From Pelagibacterium nitratireducens (GTDB lineage: Bacteria > Pseudomonadota > Alphaproteobacteria > Rhizobiales > Devosiaceae): a stretch of DNA of 64,000 nt. Both the position numbers and the translations under genes were made by a program. The notes beneath the pieces are model-generated. The model saw nothing but the letters and a program-made list of their open reading frames with translations. It did no database searches and had not been told where the DNA came from. Each line of letters opens with the position of its first letter. Within the stretch, counting starts at the first letter, position 1. Of the stretch, positions 49,200 to 59,402 are shown piece by piece. The stretch covers positions 1-64,000 of the forward strand of contig NZ_CP146275.1 in the NCBI RefSeq assembly GCF_037044555.1. Direction: 5' to 3'.

Positions 49200-50714
49200 T
49201 GGCCATGTTGATACGATAGCTCAGGGCCTCGGCGATGTGGGGGCGCGAGACGGTTTCGCTGCCGGCAAGATCGGCCAGTGTGCGGGCCACTTTGAGCACC
49301 CGGTGATAGGCGCGGGCAGAGAGGTTGAACGTTTCCGCAGCCTTGAGCAGGAGGTCGCGGCTTTCGGCGTCGGGAGCAACGATCTGTTCGATGGCGCTCG
49401 AAGGGGCGGCGGAATTGGTGTGGACGCCCGAAAGGTCCAGTTCGGCATAGCGGCGGCGCTGGATATCGCGGGCCGTGGCCACGCGCTGGGCAACTACGAC
49501 GCTGGGCTCTCGCCCGGTTTGGAGCCGATCATGTCCGTTGCCGACACCGCAGGAACATCGATGCGGATGTCGATGCGATCAAGGAACGGCCCGGACACGC
49601 GGCCCTGGTAATCGGCCGCGCATTTTTCGCCGCGCCGGCAGGTGTGGCCCGGCGTTCCCGCCATGCCGCATTTGCACGGGTTCATGGCGGCGACCAGCTG
49701 GAAGCGCGAGGGGTAGGTGACGCGCGCATTGGCGCGCGCGATGACCGTTTCGCCCGATTCGAGCGGCTGACGCAGGCTGTCGAGCGCCTGAGCCTGGAAT
49801 TCGGGCAGCTCATCGAGAAACAAAACCCCATTGTGGGCAAGCGAGGCCTCGCCGGGGCGCACCCGCAAGCCGCCGCCGACCAGCGCGGCCATGGAGGCCG
49901 AATGATGGGGGGCGCGGAAGGGGCGATGGTCGGAAATCTGTCCGCCCTTCAACTCCCCGGCAATCGAGGCGATCATCGACACATCGAGCAGTTCGCGCGG
50001 ATTGAGCGGGGGGAGGATGGAGGGCAGGCGCTGGGCCAGCATGGATTTCCCCGCGCCGGGTGGGCCGACCATCAAGAAATTGTGCCCGCCGGCGGCGGCG
50101 ACTTCGAGAGCGCGGCGCGCCACCTCCTGGCCACGAATATCGGCGAGATCGGGGCCGGTGGCATTGGACAAGGCGCGGATGGGCTGGGGCCGGGCCGCCA
50201 TCTGCCGTCCTGCCAGATGATTGACCAGCGCAAAAAGCGTGTCGATGGCGACGATATCGATATTTTCGCCGGCCCAGGCGGCTTCCGCGCCGCAGGCGGC
50301 CGGGCATATGATGCCCAGATCGCGCGCGTTGGCGGCAATGGCGGCGGGAAGGATGCCCGTGACCGGCGAAACGCGTCCATCGAGCGCCAATTCGCCCAGC
50401 ACCATGAAGCGCTCCAGCATATCGCCGGGGATGGCGCCCATGGCAGCCATCAGCCCCAAAGCAATGGGCAGATCGTAATGACTGCCCTCCTTGGGCAGAT
50501 CGGCCGGGGCGAGATTGACCGAAATATGCTTGGCCGGCAGCGCCAGACCCGAGGCGATCAGCGCGGCGCGCACCCGCTCGCGGCTTTCGCCCACCGCCTT
50601 GTCGGGCAGACCCACGATATTGAACCGGGGCAGGCCGGGCGAAATCTGCACCTGCACATCGACCGGCACGGCTTCGATGCCCAGAAAGGCTACTGTGGTG
50701 ATCCGCGTTGCCAT
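49192..50714 (-). pseudogene. comM: ComM/YifB AAA+ (Mg-chelatase-like) protein, frameshifted
   Basis: From the ATG at 50714 (MATRITTVAFLGIEAVPVDV) the frame encodes the Lon-like N-domain and AAA+ core with Walker A GPPGAGKSML and VLFLDELPEF, plus the cysteine-rich CKCGMAGTPGHTC segment, then stops at a TAG (49494-49496) after SKPGESPAS. The C-terminal domain (VATARDIQRRRYAELDLSGV) resumes in another frame and ends at 49192. One missing base near 49498-49505 would restore a normal protein of about 507 residues. There is no homopolymer at the break. ComM is a branch-migration helicase for natural transformation. A LexA box lies upstream. Confidence 0.85.
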
Positions 50715-50775
50715 GCCGTCCCCTTGCATGGGTGAAAGTGACCCTGAAGCTAGCAAGAAACAAAAGCAAGAACAA

Positions 50776-50790
50776 GAACGTTTAGCGAAC
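50776..50790 (-). promoter_or_regulatory. LexA (SOS) box before comM
   Basis: GAAC-GTTTAGC-GAAC is an exact match to the alphaproteobacterial LexA consensus GAAC-N7-GAAC (GTTC-N7-GTTC on the other strand). It lies 62 bp before the comM ATG. comM is among genes reported under LexA in alphaproteobacteria (recollection). The 300-bp gap between comM and the receiver gene holds nothing else I can name. Confidence 0.75.
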
Positions 50791-51015
50791 ATGCGTTGAC
50801 CGCATGGGCGATCACCAAGCTGTGCACGGCGCACAACGGAACGGATGGGTGACGGCGGCATTGGTATGGCGAACCGACCGGGTCGGCAGCCGCGCCATGT
50901 GGCTCCAGTCCCGGCCTATTAGCAACAAGCAGATCGACGCGAACGAGGGCGCGGCTGAGGGCCGCTGCCTTGTTTTTCGTTCAGGCGGCGATTTGAGATT
51001 TTTGGAGACCACACG

Positions 51016-51378
51016 ATGTTACAGAGAAAGGACGCCCCGCTCATCCTTGTCGTCGAAGACGAGCCTCTGGTTCGTCTCGATATCACGCTGGCCATGGTCG
51101 ATGCCGGATTTTCCGTGATCGAGGTGCCCGACGCCGAACAGGCTCTCGAACTGCTCGAGACGCGCGGTTCGATCGGGCTGGTGTTTACCGATGTCGAATT
51201 GGCCGGTGCGCTCAGCGGGTTCGATCTGGCCAACGCTGTCAAGGAACGCTGGCCACACATTCCGGTACTGGTGACGTCGGGCCGCGCTGCCCCGCGTGCC
51301 GATATCGCCGACAGTTTCATTGCCAAACCCTACGACACCAGCGCGGTCATTTCCCAGGCACGGGCACTGGCCGCCTGA
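51016..51378 (+). CDS. Stand-alone response-regulator receiver protein
   Basis: 120-residue CheY-like protein made of one receiver domain. The acidic pair is Glu14-Asp15 (VVEDEPLVR), the phospho-acceptor Asp59 (FTDVELAG), the switch Ser in VTSGRA and the conserved Lys in FIAKPYD. There is no output domain. Such single-domain receivers in Rhizobiales often serve stress or cell-cycle phosphorelays with HWE kinases. No kinase is adjacent, so the partner is unknown. Confidence 0.88.
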   Translation: MLQRKDAPLILVVEDEPLVRLDITLAMVDAGFSVIEVPDAEQALELLETRGSIGLVFTDVELAGALSGFDLANAVKERWPHIPVLVTSGRAAPRADIADSFIAKPYDTSAVISQARALAA

Positions 51379-51536
51379 TCCACAGGCTGCATGGCCGGAT
51401 AGAAAAATCTGTGCCCTGGAGGCCACGCTTCGGGGGCTTTCGGTTTTGTTAACCAAGCTTGTGAGGGGAGCGTTAAGGAGAATTGGGTCAATACAATTTG
51501 AGATAGATTTTCCCAAATTGCCGAGTTTTCCGCTCC

Positions 51537-52376
51537 ATGCCCCTGCCGCGTTTTTTCCGCTCGCCCAAGCTGACCAAGACGATCCTGCCGCTTGCGGCCG
51601 GTCTCGCCCTCGTCGGGGTGCTGGCCGCCTGCGGGGCCAATTACTATCCCGCCAAGGGCGACAACAAGCCCCATCCGGGCGTGGCGCGCGCCCATTCTCT
51701 GCCCATCCACGGCATCGATGTATCGCGCCACCAGGGCAATATCGACTGGCGGGCCGTGGCGCAGGCAGGAACGCGCTTTGCCTATATCAAGGCCACCGAT
51801 GGCGGGGATTATCTCGACCCCAATTTCCGCACCAATTGGGATCGGGCCCGGGCTGCCGGCATTCCGCGCGGGGCGTATCATTTCATCTATTGGTGCCGTC
51901 CGGCGTCCGAACAGGTTGCCTGGTTTGCCGCCAATGTTCCGGCCGAAGCCGACGCGCTGCCGCCGGTGCTCGATCTCGAGTGGAACAATGGCTCGTCGTG
52001 CAAGCACGACCTGACCCGCGAAGAAGTGCTCGACAAGGTGCGCGTTCTTCTGGCCGGCATGGAGGCCCATACGGGCAAGGTGCCGGTGATCTATACCGAC
52101 ATCAATTTCCACCGCGACGTGCTTGAAGGGGTCCAGATCGATAACCCGATGTGGCTGCGTTCGGTGGCCGCCGAGCCCCATGAGCGCTATTCGAACCGCC
52201 CCTTTACTTTCTGGCAGTACACACAGACCGGAACGGTGCCGGGCATCCGCACGGAAGTGGACCGCAATGCCTGGTTTGGGTCGGAAAGCGACTGGATTCA
52301 GTTCTTTTTGACCGGGTGCGACCCCCGCACCTATATGCGCCTTGCGGGTCAGGGCCGGTGCGCGCCGCTCAAATAG
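51537..52376 (+). CDS. GH25 lysozyme-type lipoprotein
   Basis: 279 residues. A lipoprotein signal (hydrophobic 12-29, lipobox LAAC with Cys32) sends it to the periplasm. The GH25 muramidase barrel starts at HGIDVSRHQGNIDW (Asp61 region), with the catalytic DLEW (Asp146, Glu148) and WLRSV, FWQYT motifs later. It should cut the glycan strand of peptidoglycan. Its chromosomal context and lipobox argue for a cell-envelope remodelling role over a phage endolysin. Confidence 0.9.
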   Translation: MPLPRFFRSPKLTKTILPLAAGLALVGVLAACGANYYPAKGDNKPHPGVARAHSLPIHGIDVSRHQGNIDWRAVAQAGTRFAYIKATDGGDYLDPNFRTNWDRARAAGIPRGAYHFIYWCRPASEQVAWFAANVPAEADALPPVLDLEWNNGSSCKHDLTREEVLDKVRVLLAGMEAHTGKVPVIYTDINFHRDVLEGVQIDNPMWLRSVAAEPHERYSNRPFTFWQYTQTGTVPGIRTEVDRNAWFGSESDWIQFFLTGCDPRTYMRLAGQGRCAPLK

Positions 52377-52398
52377 TTTTTTCTGGAAACGCTCCGAA

Positions 52399-53034
52399 TC
52401 AGCCCGATCCGCCCAGAATCCCGCTGGTGCTGATGCCGTCGAAAACGAATTGGACGGCCAATGCAGTCAGAAGAATCCCGACGACACGGGAAACCACGGA
52501 CATGCCGGTGAGGCCTAGAATGCGCTGAATGGGAATGGCGATAAGAAGTGCCAGCCAGGCGAGGGCGAGAGTCGCGATAAGCGCGGCGATCACGATCCAG
52601 AATTCGAGATCGGTGTTGGCACCGGTGGTCAAAAGGATCACGGCCGAAATCGATCCGGCCCCGGCCAGAAGCGGCATGGCAAGGGGAAAGACCGAAATGT
52701 CGGTCCGCGACATCCCTTCTGCCTCTTCTTCGGACGTGGTGCCGGTGGCGCCCGAATGGCGGGCAAACACCATGTCGATCGCGATCAAAAGCAGCAGGAT
52801 GCCGCCGGCCACCCGCAGGGCCGGCAGGGTGATGCCGAAGATTTCGAGGATGGCGTTACCGGCAAAGGCAAAGAACAGCAGGATGCCGGTGGCGATCAGA
52901 ACGCCGCGCGAGGCGAAGACGAAGCGCTGTCTGGCGGTATTGTTGCGCGTCAGTCCGGCGAAGATGAAGGCGATGTCGGCAACGCCGATCGTCGCAAAGA
53001 AAGTGGCAAACGCCACGAGAAAATTGCCCGACAT
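52399..53034 (-). CDS. MarC-family integral membrane protein
   Basis: 211 residues from the ATG at 53034 (216 from 53049). Six hydrophobic segments are arranged as two repeats of three, with LRVAGGILLLLIAIDM and PLAMPLLAGAGSISAVILL, which are family hallmarks. Function is unsettled; the old antibiotic-resistance label was withdrawn for E. coli MarC. It lies after gshB, separated by a parS-like palindrome. Confidence 0.9.
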   Translation of the reverse strand: MSGNFLVAFATFFATIGVADIAFIFAGLTRNNTARQRFVFASRGVLIATGILLFFAFAGNAILEIFGITLPALRVAGGILLLLIAIDMVFARHSGATGTTSEEEAEGMSRTDISVFPLAMPLLAGAGSISAVILLTTGANTDLEFWIVIAALIATLALAWLALLIAIPIQRILGLTGMSVVSRVVGILLTALAVQFVFDGISTSGILGGSG

Positions 53035-53052
53035 CGTCCCGGCCCCCAATGT

Positions 53053-53078
53053 GCCGCTGTTCCACGTGAATCAGCGGC
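53053..53078. other. parS-like site within a 26-bp palindrome
   Basis: TGTTCCACGTGAATCA (53058-53073) differs from the ParB site TGTTCCACGTGAAACA at one of 16 positions. The arms extend as GCCGCTG (53053-53059) and CAGCGGC (53072-53078), so the whole is a near-perfect palindrome between gshB and marC. It is the best parS candidate in the window. Confidence 0.6.
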
Positions 53079-53105
53079 GACCATACCGGGGGCCGAAGCG
53101 CTTGA

Positions 53106-54047
53106 CTACCGGCGGCTTTCGATGGCGTCCCAGACCATGACCGCGATGTCGGGACCGCCGAAGCGCTTGACCTCGCGGATGCCGGTGGGGGAGGTCACGT
53201 TGATTTCGGTCAGATAGCCGCCGATCACGTCGATGCCGACAAAGATCAGGTCGCGCTTTTTGAGTTCGGGGCCGATGATTTCGCAGATCTCATGCTCGCG
53301 CGCCGTGAGCTCCGAAAGCTCGGGCCGCCCCCCCACATGCATGTTGGATCGCGATTCGCCCGCGGCGGGGATGCGGTTGAGCCCGGCCACCGGCTTGCCA
53401 TCGACCAGAATGATGCGTTTGTCGCCCTTGCGCACATCGGGAAGATAGCGCTGGATCATGAAGGGTTCACGGAAGCTCGCGTTGAACATTTCCAGCAGCG
53501 AGCCGAGGTTCTCATCGCCCTCGCGGATGCGGAACACGCCGGCACCGCCATTGCCGAACAGGGGTTTTAGGATGACATCGCCGAACTCTTTGCGGAAATC
53601 GCGGATCTCGGTTTCATCGCGCGTGATCAGCGTATCGGGCATCAGCTCAGGGAAGCTGGTAACGAGGATTTTTTCGGGCGCATTGCGCACTTCCTTGGGG
53701 TGATTGACCACCAAAGTCTCGGGATGCACCAGCTCGAGCATGTGGGTGGTGGTTATATAGTTCATGTCGAAGGGCGGGTCCTGGCGCAGCAGGATCACGT
53801 CGAACGTGGTGAGATCGGTTTTCTGCCAGTCTTCGAGCTTGAAGTGGAGGCCCTTTTCCCTGTCGTCGACTTTGACCCTGTGCACGCGCGCCGTCACCGT
53901 GCTGCCGCGCTGGGCGAGGGTTGAGGGCGTATAATAAGACAGCGTATGACCGCGCGCCTGTGCCTCGAGCATCAGAGCAAAGCTGGAATCGCCAGGCGGG
54001 TTGATGGCGTCGATGGGGTCCATCTGTACGGCGACGGAAAGGGACAT
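53106..54047 (-). CDS. gshB: Glutathione synthetase
   Basis: ATP-grasp ligase, 313 residues, joining gamma-glutamylcysteine and glycine. Family motifs: the N-terminal [45 protein letters not shown], and the C-terminal [25 protein letters not shown]. Length is standard. It lies 24 bp after yraN, in the rsmI-yraN-gshB order usual for alphaproteobacteria, where comM often follows nearby. Confidence 0.96.
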   Translation of the reverse strand: MSLSVAVQMDPIDAINPPGDSSFALMLEAQARGHTLSYYTPSTLAQRGSTVTARVHRVKVDDREKGLHFKLEDWQKTDLTTFDVILLRQDPPFDMNYITTTHMLELVHPETLVVNHPKEVRNAPEKILVTSFPELMPDTLITRDETEIRDFRKEFGDVILKPLFGNGGAGVFRIREGDENLGSLLEMFNASFREPFMIQRYLPDVRKGDKRIILVDGKPVAGLNRIPAAGESRSNMHVGGRPELSELTAREHEICEIIGPELKKRDLIFVGIDVIGGYLTEINVTSPTGIREVKRFGGPDIAVMVWDAIESRR

Positions 54048-54070
54048 GAAAAGATCCTCAAAGAAAAGCG

Positions 54071-54457
54071 TCAGGCGGTAAAGGCATTGACCAGATGGTG
54101 CGGCCAGCGTCCCGGTGCAAGCGTTATCACGTCGAAACGGAAATCATAGATTTGATAGGCGGGGTGGGACGACTGAAACCATTCGGCGCAGCGCACGATG
54201 CGGGCGGTGTTGACCGAAGCGAGCGCCTGGTCGCGGGCGAGGGCATTGCCCGAGCGCTGCTTGACCTCGATGAAAACCACGGTGCGGCCCCTTCTGGCAA
54301 CGATATCGATTTCGCCGACCGGGGTTTTGTAGCGCGTGGCAACGATGCTGTAGAGCTTGAGACGCAGCAGCCAGCCCGCAAGCGTTTCCGCCGACCGCCC
54401 GGCGCGCTCGGCCCGGCGGCGCGGATCAGGCTTTGGCCTTGAGGGCGAGGGCGGCAT
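54071..54457 (-). CDS. YraN/UPF0102 nuclease-fold protein
   Basis: 128 residues with the restriction-endonuclease-like core: [12 protein letters not shown] helix, then the catalytic-type triad [10 protein letters not shown] (Asp) and [10 protein letters not shown] (E-x-K). It is conserved next to rsmI across proteobacteria, and its function is not established. The start overlaps rsmI by 32 bp. It has an Arg-rich N-terminus and no signal peptide. Confidence 0.9.
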   Translation of the reverse strand: MPPSPSRPKPDPRRRAERAGRSAETLAGWLLRLKLYSIVATRYKTPVGEIDIVARRGRTVVFIEVKQRSGNALARDQALASVNTARIVRCAEWFQSSHPAYQIYDFRFDVITLAPGRWPHHLVNAFTA

Positions 54458-55310
54458 CGTAAACCTGTTTGCGTTTGAGACCGAACTGGACGGAGATCAG
54501 ATCGACGGCGGCGCGTAGCGGCATCTGGGCCATCGCTTCGTCCAGCGCCGCTTCCCAATCGCCACCCGCCTGTGGTGCTGTTCCGTCCGAGCCGGCAACC
54601 AGGATTACGGCTTCGCCCTTGGTCTCTTCGGCAAAGGTTTCGGCCAGATCGGACAAAGTGCCGGTTTCGAAGCGCTCGAAGCGCTTGGTGAGTTCGAGCG
54701 CCACGACCGCCTGCCTCTCGGGGCCAAGGGTTTGGGCCATGTCAGCCAGCGCCGCACCGAGGCGGCGGGGCGATTCGTAAAACACCAGCGTTTCAGGGCG
54801 AGCGATGAGCGGGGAGAGCGCATTGGTGCGCTGGCCGGTCTTGGAAGGCAGAAAACCGAAGAACGCAAAGGAATCGGTGGGCAGGCCCGCGCCGGTGAGC
54901 GCAGCCAAAAGAGCCGAAGGGCCGGGCACGGGAAAGATATCGATGCCGGCTTCGCGCGCCGCGCGGACCAGGGGAAAGCCCGGATCGGACAACAAGGGGG
55001 TTCCGGCGTCCGAGATCAAGGCGATTGCCCTGCCTTGGTCGATCTGATCGAGGATCGAGTCGATGCGGGCGCGTTCATTGTGCTCGTGCAGAGCGGTGCG
55101 GGGGGTTTTTATGCCATAGGCATCGAACAGCCGGGCCGAATGACGGGTATCCTCGCATAAAACGAGATCGGCTCCGGCCAGTATATCGAGGGCGCGCAGA
55201 GTGATGTCGCGCAGATTGCCGATCGGGGTGGCCACCGGATAGAGGCCGGGCGCCGGGCTTTGAACGAAGACGCGGTGGCCCGATATCTGGTAGGATTTGT
55301 CCTGGCTCAC
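54426..55310 (-). CDS. rsmI: 16S rRNA (cytidine-1402 2'-O) methyltransferase
   Basis: SAM-dependent tetrapyrrole-methylase-fold enzyme, 294 residues from a GTG at 55310. The N-terminal signature is LYPVATPIGNLRDITLRAL (about 20-38), followed by CEDTRHSARLFD, SDAGTPLLSDPG and PGPSALLAALTGAGLP. It modifies the decoding centre with RsmH. It is the first gene of the rsmI-yraN-gshB unit and is divergent from the LpoA-like gene. Confidence 0.96.
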   Translation of the reverse strand: MSQDKSYQISGHRVFVQSPAPGLYPVATPIGNLRDITLRALDILAGADLVLCEDTRHSARLFDAYGIKTPRTALHEHNERARIDSILDQIDQGRAIALISDAGTPLLSDPGFPLVRAAREAGIDIFPVPGPSALLAALTGAGLPTDSFAFFGFLPSKTGQRTNALSPLIARPETLVFYESPRRLGAALADMAQTLGPERQAVVALELTKRFERFETGTLSDLAETFAEETKGEAVILVAGSDGTAPQAGGDWEAALDEAMAQMPLRAAVDLISVQFGLKRKQVYDAALALKAKA

Positions 55311-55444
55311 GCTTGCCCCTTGGATTGACGCCCTTCTTTTACCATCGCAAGGGGGTTTGTCGAGGCGGGCGGTGGTTCTGTCCGGCGCGAATCAGAGACA
55401 GGATTTACGGCGGGGCACAGGGAAAGGGAGTGGGGTTGCAGCAT

Positions 55445-56686
55445 ATGTGGACACGGGCACTGTTGAGCGTTGTCCTATTGCTGGCGGTTGCCGCCTGCTC
55501 GACGGGCCAGACGGGCATGACGGCCCCGGGCCTTGCCCAGCCCACCGCTCCAGCCGGGCCGGTGCTGGCGCCGGCGCAAGGTGAAATCATCGGCACCGGG
55601 CCTGTGCGGGTGGCACTGATCCTGCCGCTTTCGGGCAACACGGGAGCGGTCGGGCGGGCCATGCTCAATGGCGCGCGGCTGGCCATGGACGAAACCGTCC
55701 GGACCGGAGGCCAGCACATTCATGTTGTGGTCAAGGATTCAGGCCCCGGCCCGGAAACGGCGCGCACCGCGACCCAGCAGGCGCTGGCCGAGGGGGCCGA
55801 ACTGATTCTGGGTCCGTTGACCGCCGATGCCGTCGGGCTGGCGGGCGCGATCGCCAAATCCTACGACACCCCGCTGATCGGGTTTTCCTCCACTGCGAGC
55901 GTGGCCACCGATGGGGTCTATCTGCTTAGCGTATTGCCCGAAGCCGAGATCATGCGGGCCCTCACCTACGCACGGGCACAGGGCCGCAACACGATTGCCG
56001 CGATCATTCCCGATACCCCACTGGGCAACGCTCAGGCCGACGCTCTGCGACTGGCGGCAGGAGAAGCCGGCATGCAGATCGTTGCCATTGAAATGTTCGA
56101 TGGCGAAGCGCGGGCCCGAACCGCCGTCGAACGTCTCGCCCCGGCCATGCGCTCCAATCTGATCGATACGCTCTATATTCCCGATCGCGCCACGGCGCCC
56201 AGTTTCGGCATATTGCTCGATGCGGCCCGATTGCCGCGTGAGCGGGTGCTGATCGTGGGATCGGCGGACTGGGAGGGTGACGCGGCCATTCTCAACCAGC
56301 CCTTTCTGGCCGGCGCTGTCTATCCGGCAATCGATCCGGCGGGGCTTGAGGCGCTGACGCCGATCTATCGTTCGCGGTTCGGCGGCGAGCCGCATCAGTT
56401 GACGACCCTGGCCTATTCGGCGGTGCTGCTGGCCAACACGCCCAGCCTGAGCCTTGCAATGCCACCTTACGGGACCGGTCTGGTTTCACCAGCAGGGTTC
56501 ACGGGGCGCGACGGGCCGTTCCGGCTCCATTTCGACGGGCGCGGAGAATATGGGCTGGTCATGCGGCAAGTGGGTGCGCAAGGCGCCGTCACCATCGACG
56601 CAGCCCGGCTGGGCGGCCTGCCGCTGGCTTCGAGCGGCGGAGCGAGCGTTGATGCGGGGATTCCGCCGGCGGCGGAATTTCGCTAG
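55445..56686 (+). CDS. LpoA-like penicillin-binding protein activator lipoprotein
   Basis: 413 residues from the ATG at 55445; the start is not certain because an in-frame GTG lies 15 nt earlier. The lipoprotein signal is MWTRALLSVVLLLAVAACS with the lipid Cys at 18. A type-I periplasmic-binding fold follows (ALILPLSGNTGAVGRAMLNGARL, GPLTADAV, IIPDTPLG). This matches the LppC/LpoA C-domain family that activates class A PBPs. A PBP1A-type gene is encoded at 9.5 kb; interaction is inference. Confidence 0.86.
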   Translation: MWTRALLSVVLLLAVAACSTGQTGMTAPGLAQPTAPAGPVLAPAQGEIIGTGPVRVALILPLSGNTGAVGRAMLNGARLAMDETVRTGGQHIHVVVKDSGPGPETARTATQQALAEGAELILGPLTADAVGLAGAIAKSYDTPLIGFSSTASVATDGVYLLSVLPEAEIMRALTYARAQGRNTIAAIIPDTPLGNAQADALRLAAGEAGMQIVAIEMFDGEARARTAVERLAPAMRSNLIDTLYIPDRATAPSFGILLDAARLPRERVLIVGSADWEGDAAILNQPFLAGAVYPAIDPAGLEALTPIYRSRFGGEPHQLTTLAYSAVLLANTPSLSLAMPPYGTGLVSPAGFTGRDGPFRLHFDGRGEYGLVMRQVGAQGAVTIDAARLGGLPLASSGGASVDAGIPPAAEFR

Positions 56687-57834
56687 GCGGCCAGATCGGC
56701 CACCACCGCATCGAGCACCGGCCAGCCCTTGTCGGTCACCCGCAGGCGGCCATTGGGAAGGGTTTCGATGAAGCCGATGGATTTGAGGAAATCGATCTGG
56801 GTGGCGGTGAGCGCGCGGCGGGCGAGGGCCTGATAGCGGGCCGGATCGATCCCCTCGCGCAGGCGCAGACCCATGACGAGATATTCGTCGCCTTCCTCGT
56901 CCCAGGTCAGGGTATCGTCGGTGACCAGCCCATCGCCGGTCTCGATGACCTTTTCCCACCACTTGAACGGCATTTTTTCCGCCGCCGTGGCGTGGCGGGC
57001 GCCGCCCATGATCAGCCGGCCATGGGCGCCCGGGCCGATGCCGGCATATTCGCCATAGCGCCAATAGATCAGGTTATGCCGGCTTTCCTGCCCGGGGCGG
57101 GCGTGGTTGGAAATTTCATAGGCGGGAAGGCCGTAGGACGCCGTCAAGTCCTGGGTCATTTCGAACATGTCGGCGGAAAGGTCTTCCGACGGCATTTTCA
57201 GTTTGCCGGCGTTGAACAGGTCAAAATAGCGCGTGCCCGATTCGATGGTGAGCTGGTAGAGCGAGAGATGGCCTTCCGAGAGCGCCAGGGCCTCGGTGAG
57301 CTCGTCTTCCCACTGGCCCAGCGTCTGGTCGGGGCGGGCATAGATGATATCAAAGCTCGAGCGATCGAAAATCGATTGCGCCAGACGGACGGCGGCCACC
57401 GCATCCTCGACCGAATGCAACCGCCCCAGGCGGGCCAGCGGCTCGGGGCGCAGCGATTGTACGCCCAAAGACACGCGATTGACCCCGGCGGCGCGATACC
57501 CGCGGAAGCGCTCGGCTTCGACCGAGGTGGGGTTGGCTTCTAGGGTGATTTCGACCGTGTCGGCGACCTGCCAATTTTTAGCGATGGCATCAAGAATTGT
57601 GCCGACCGAAGCCGGCTTCATCAGCGAAGGCGTGCCGCCGCCGAAAAATATCGATTCGACCAGCCGCTCGGGCGCCCGCCGCGCGGTGGTCTCGATCTCT
57701 TTAACATAAGCGCTAACGAAGCTGTCTTCGTCGAACTTGCCGTGGTGAACATGGGAATTGAAGTCGCAATAGGGACATTTGGCCGCGCAGAACGGCCAAT
57801 GGATATAGATCCCGAATGCATTATTGGCGCTCAA
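56683..57834 (-). CDS. hemW: Radical-SAM heme chaperone-like HemW
   Basis: 383 residues from a TTG overlapping the rdgB stop (TTGA). The 4Fe-4S triad is [10 protein letters not shown] (about 16-25), then [17 protein letters not shown] and the HemW C-terminal domain. The CPYCDF motif and neighbourhood (rph-rdgB-hemW) fit HemW better than the coproporphyrinogen dehydrogenase HemN. It converges on the LpoA-like gene, with a 4-bp overlap of the two 3' ends. Confidence 0.93.
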   Translation of the reverse strand: MSANNAFGIYIHWPFCAAKCPYCDFNSHVHHGKFDEDSFVSAYVKEIETTARRAPERLVESIFFGGGTPSLMKPASVGTILDAIAKNWQVADTVEITLEANPTSVEAERFRGYRAAGVNRVSLGVQSLRPEPLARLGRLHSVEDAVAAVRLAQSIFDRSSFDIIYARPDQTLGQWEDELTEALALSEGHLSLYQLTIESGTRYFDLFNAGKLKMPSEDLSADMFEMTQDLTASYGLPAYEISNHARPGQESRHNLIYWRYGEYAGIGPGAHGRLIMGGARHATAAEKMPFKWWEKVIETGDGLVTDDTLTWDEEGDEYLVMGLRLREGIDPARYQALARRALTATQIDFLKSIGFIETLPNGRLRVTDKGWPVLDAVVADLAA

Positions 57835-58463
57835 AGCACGTCCTTCACGAATTTGGCAAAGGCGCGGGCGCGATGGGACAGGCCTTCCTTGCCAGGGGCC
57901 CAGGAATGTTTTTCCTCGGCGCTCATCTGGCCGAAGGTTTTCTCATATCCATCGGGCTTGAACATGGGGTCATAGCCGTGCCCCGAATCCCCGACGGGCG
58001 GCCAGACCAGCATGCCGGGCGCCAGCCCCTCGAAAATCATGTCGGTACCGTCGGGCAGGGCGAGGCAGAGGACGGCATTGAACTGGGCCGTGCGTTGATT
58101 GGGCTCGGTCGCGCCCTTTTCGACGAGCAGATCCTGCACCTTTTGCATGGCGTTGGTGAAATTGCGCGGCACACCGGCCCAGTCTGCGGTGTAAACCCCG
58201 GGCTGGCCGTCGAGCGCGTCGACCGAAATGCCCGAATCGTCGGAAAGGGCGATTTCGCCTGTGGCTTTCGCGGCTGCATGGGCTTTGAGGCGCGCATTCT
58301 CGATGAATGTGGTGCCGGTTTCTTCAGGCTCAGGCAGGCCCAGATCGCCGGCCGAGACGATATCGAGGCCGAAGTCTTTCAGCATGTCCTGAAATTCGAC
58401 CAGCTTGCCCTTGTTGTGGGTGGCCAGAACCAACCGGTCGCCGCGCTTGAGCCTGATGGTCAT
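57831..58463 (-). CDS. rdgB: XTP/dITP diphosphatase (RdgB/HAM1)
   Basis: Removes non-canonical purine NTPs such as dITP and XTP; 210 residues. Motifs [26 protein letters not shown], and [24 protein letters not shown] with the catalytic Asp are all present, as is [10 protein letters not shown] at the C-terminus. It overlaps rph by 4 bp (ATGA) and hemW by 4 bp, so the three genes are tightly coupled. Confidence 0.95.
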   Translation of the reverse strand: MTIRLKRGDRLVLATHNKGKLVEFQDMLKDFGLDIVSAGDLGLPEPEETGTTFIENARLKAHAAAKATGEIALSDDSGISVDALDGQPGVYTADWAGVPRNFTNAMQKVQDLLVEKGATEPNQRTAQFNAVLCLALPDGTDMIFEGLAPGMLVWPPVGDSGHGYDPMFKPDGYEKTFGQMSAEEKHSWAPGKEGLSHRARAFAKFVKDVL

Positions 58464-59179
58464 GACGCCCCCAACACGGCGCGCTGGAGTTCGACCAGTT
58501 CGGCGATGCCTTTCTGGGCAAGCCCGATCAGTTCGGCCAGCTCCTGGGTGGAAAAGGGCTCGGCTTCGGCCGTCCCCTGGATCTCGACGAACTTGCCCGA
58601 GCCGGTCAGAACGAAATTGGCGTCGGTATCGGCCTCGCTGTCTTCGAGATAATCGAGATCAAGCACCGGGGTGCCGCGATAGACACCGCACGAGACGGCA
58701 GCCACATGGTCGCGGATCGGATCGCCCTTCAACAGCGAGCGTTCCTTCATCCAGAAGACCGCTTCCGAGAGCGCAACAAAGGCGCCGGTGATCGACGCTG
58801 TGCGCGTGCCGCCATCGGCTTCAAGCACGTCGCAGTCGAGAACGATCTGGTTTTCGCCCAAAGCCTGCATGTCGACAACGGCACGCAGGGAGCGCCCGAT
58901 CAGACGCTGGATCTCCTGGGTGCGGCCCGATTGTTTGCCCGCGGTCGCCTCGCGGCGGGTGCGCGAGCCGGTGGCACGGGGCAGCATGCCGTATTCGGCC
59001 GTCACCCAACCAAGACCCTGTCCGCGCCGCCAGGGCGGAAGCGAGGTCTCGACGCTGGCGGTGCACAGAACGCGGGTGCGCCCGAATGCAACGAGGCACG
59101 AGCCCTCCGCCTGCGGCGCGACGCCCCGTTCAATTGTTACATCGCGCATCTGATCGCTTGCCCGTCCGCTTGGCCGCAT
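58460..59179 (-). CDS. rph: Ribonuclease PH
   Basis: Phosphorolytic 3'-5' exoribonuclease trimming tRNA 3' ends; 239 residues. It begins [20 protein letters not shown], with [31 protein letters not shown], and [19 protein letters not shown] as family signatures. It is first in the leftward rph-rdgB-hemW operon and divergent from hrcA. The 223-bp intergenic space to hrcA shows no CIRCE element. Confidence 0.96.
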   Translation of the reverse strand: MRPSGRASDQMRDVTIERGVAPQAEGSCLVAFGRTRVLCTASVETSLPPWRRGQGLGWVTAEYGMLPRATGSRTRREATAGKQSGRTQEIQRLIGRSLRAVVDMQALGENQIVLDCDVLEADGGTRTASITGAFVALSEAVFWMKERSLLKGDPIRDHVAAVSCGVYRGTPVLDLDYLEDSEADTDANFVLTGSGKFVEIQGTAEAEPFSTQELAELIGLAQKGIAELVELQRAVLGAS

Positions 59180-59402
59180 AAAAACTGTCTTCCCGGTGTC
59201 TGTTGGCTGATATGGTTACCAGCCTCTTAACCGTTCGAGAAGGCCGGAACAAGCGCGCCTCACTTGGCGGTACCCTGGTTTTCTCCTACTTAGTTAATGG
59301 CAATCGAAACAAAGACAGCTTGCGGCGCCACGGCATGGCATCTTGAGTGGGTCGCGCGGTCGAACCGAAAAAACCTGCAACTTTTTCTGACCGCGCTCCG
59401 GA

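Noticed and set aside
51537..52376. GH25 gene as evidence for a prophage
   Set aside because: It has a lipoprotein signal and no phage genes nearby; flanking genes are housekeeping.
59180..59402. CIRCE operator before hrcA
   Set aside because: No TTAGCACTC/GAGTGCTAA pair or close variant was found in the 223-bp gap.
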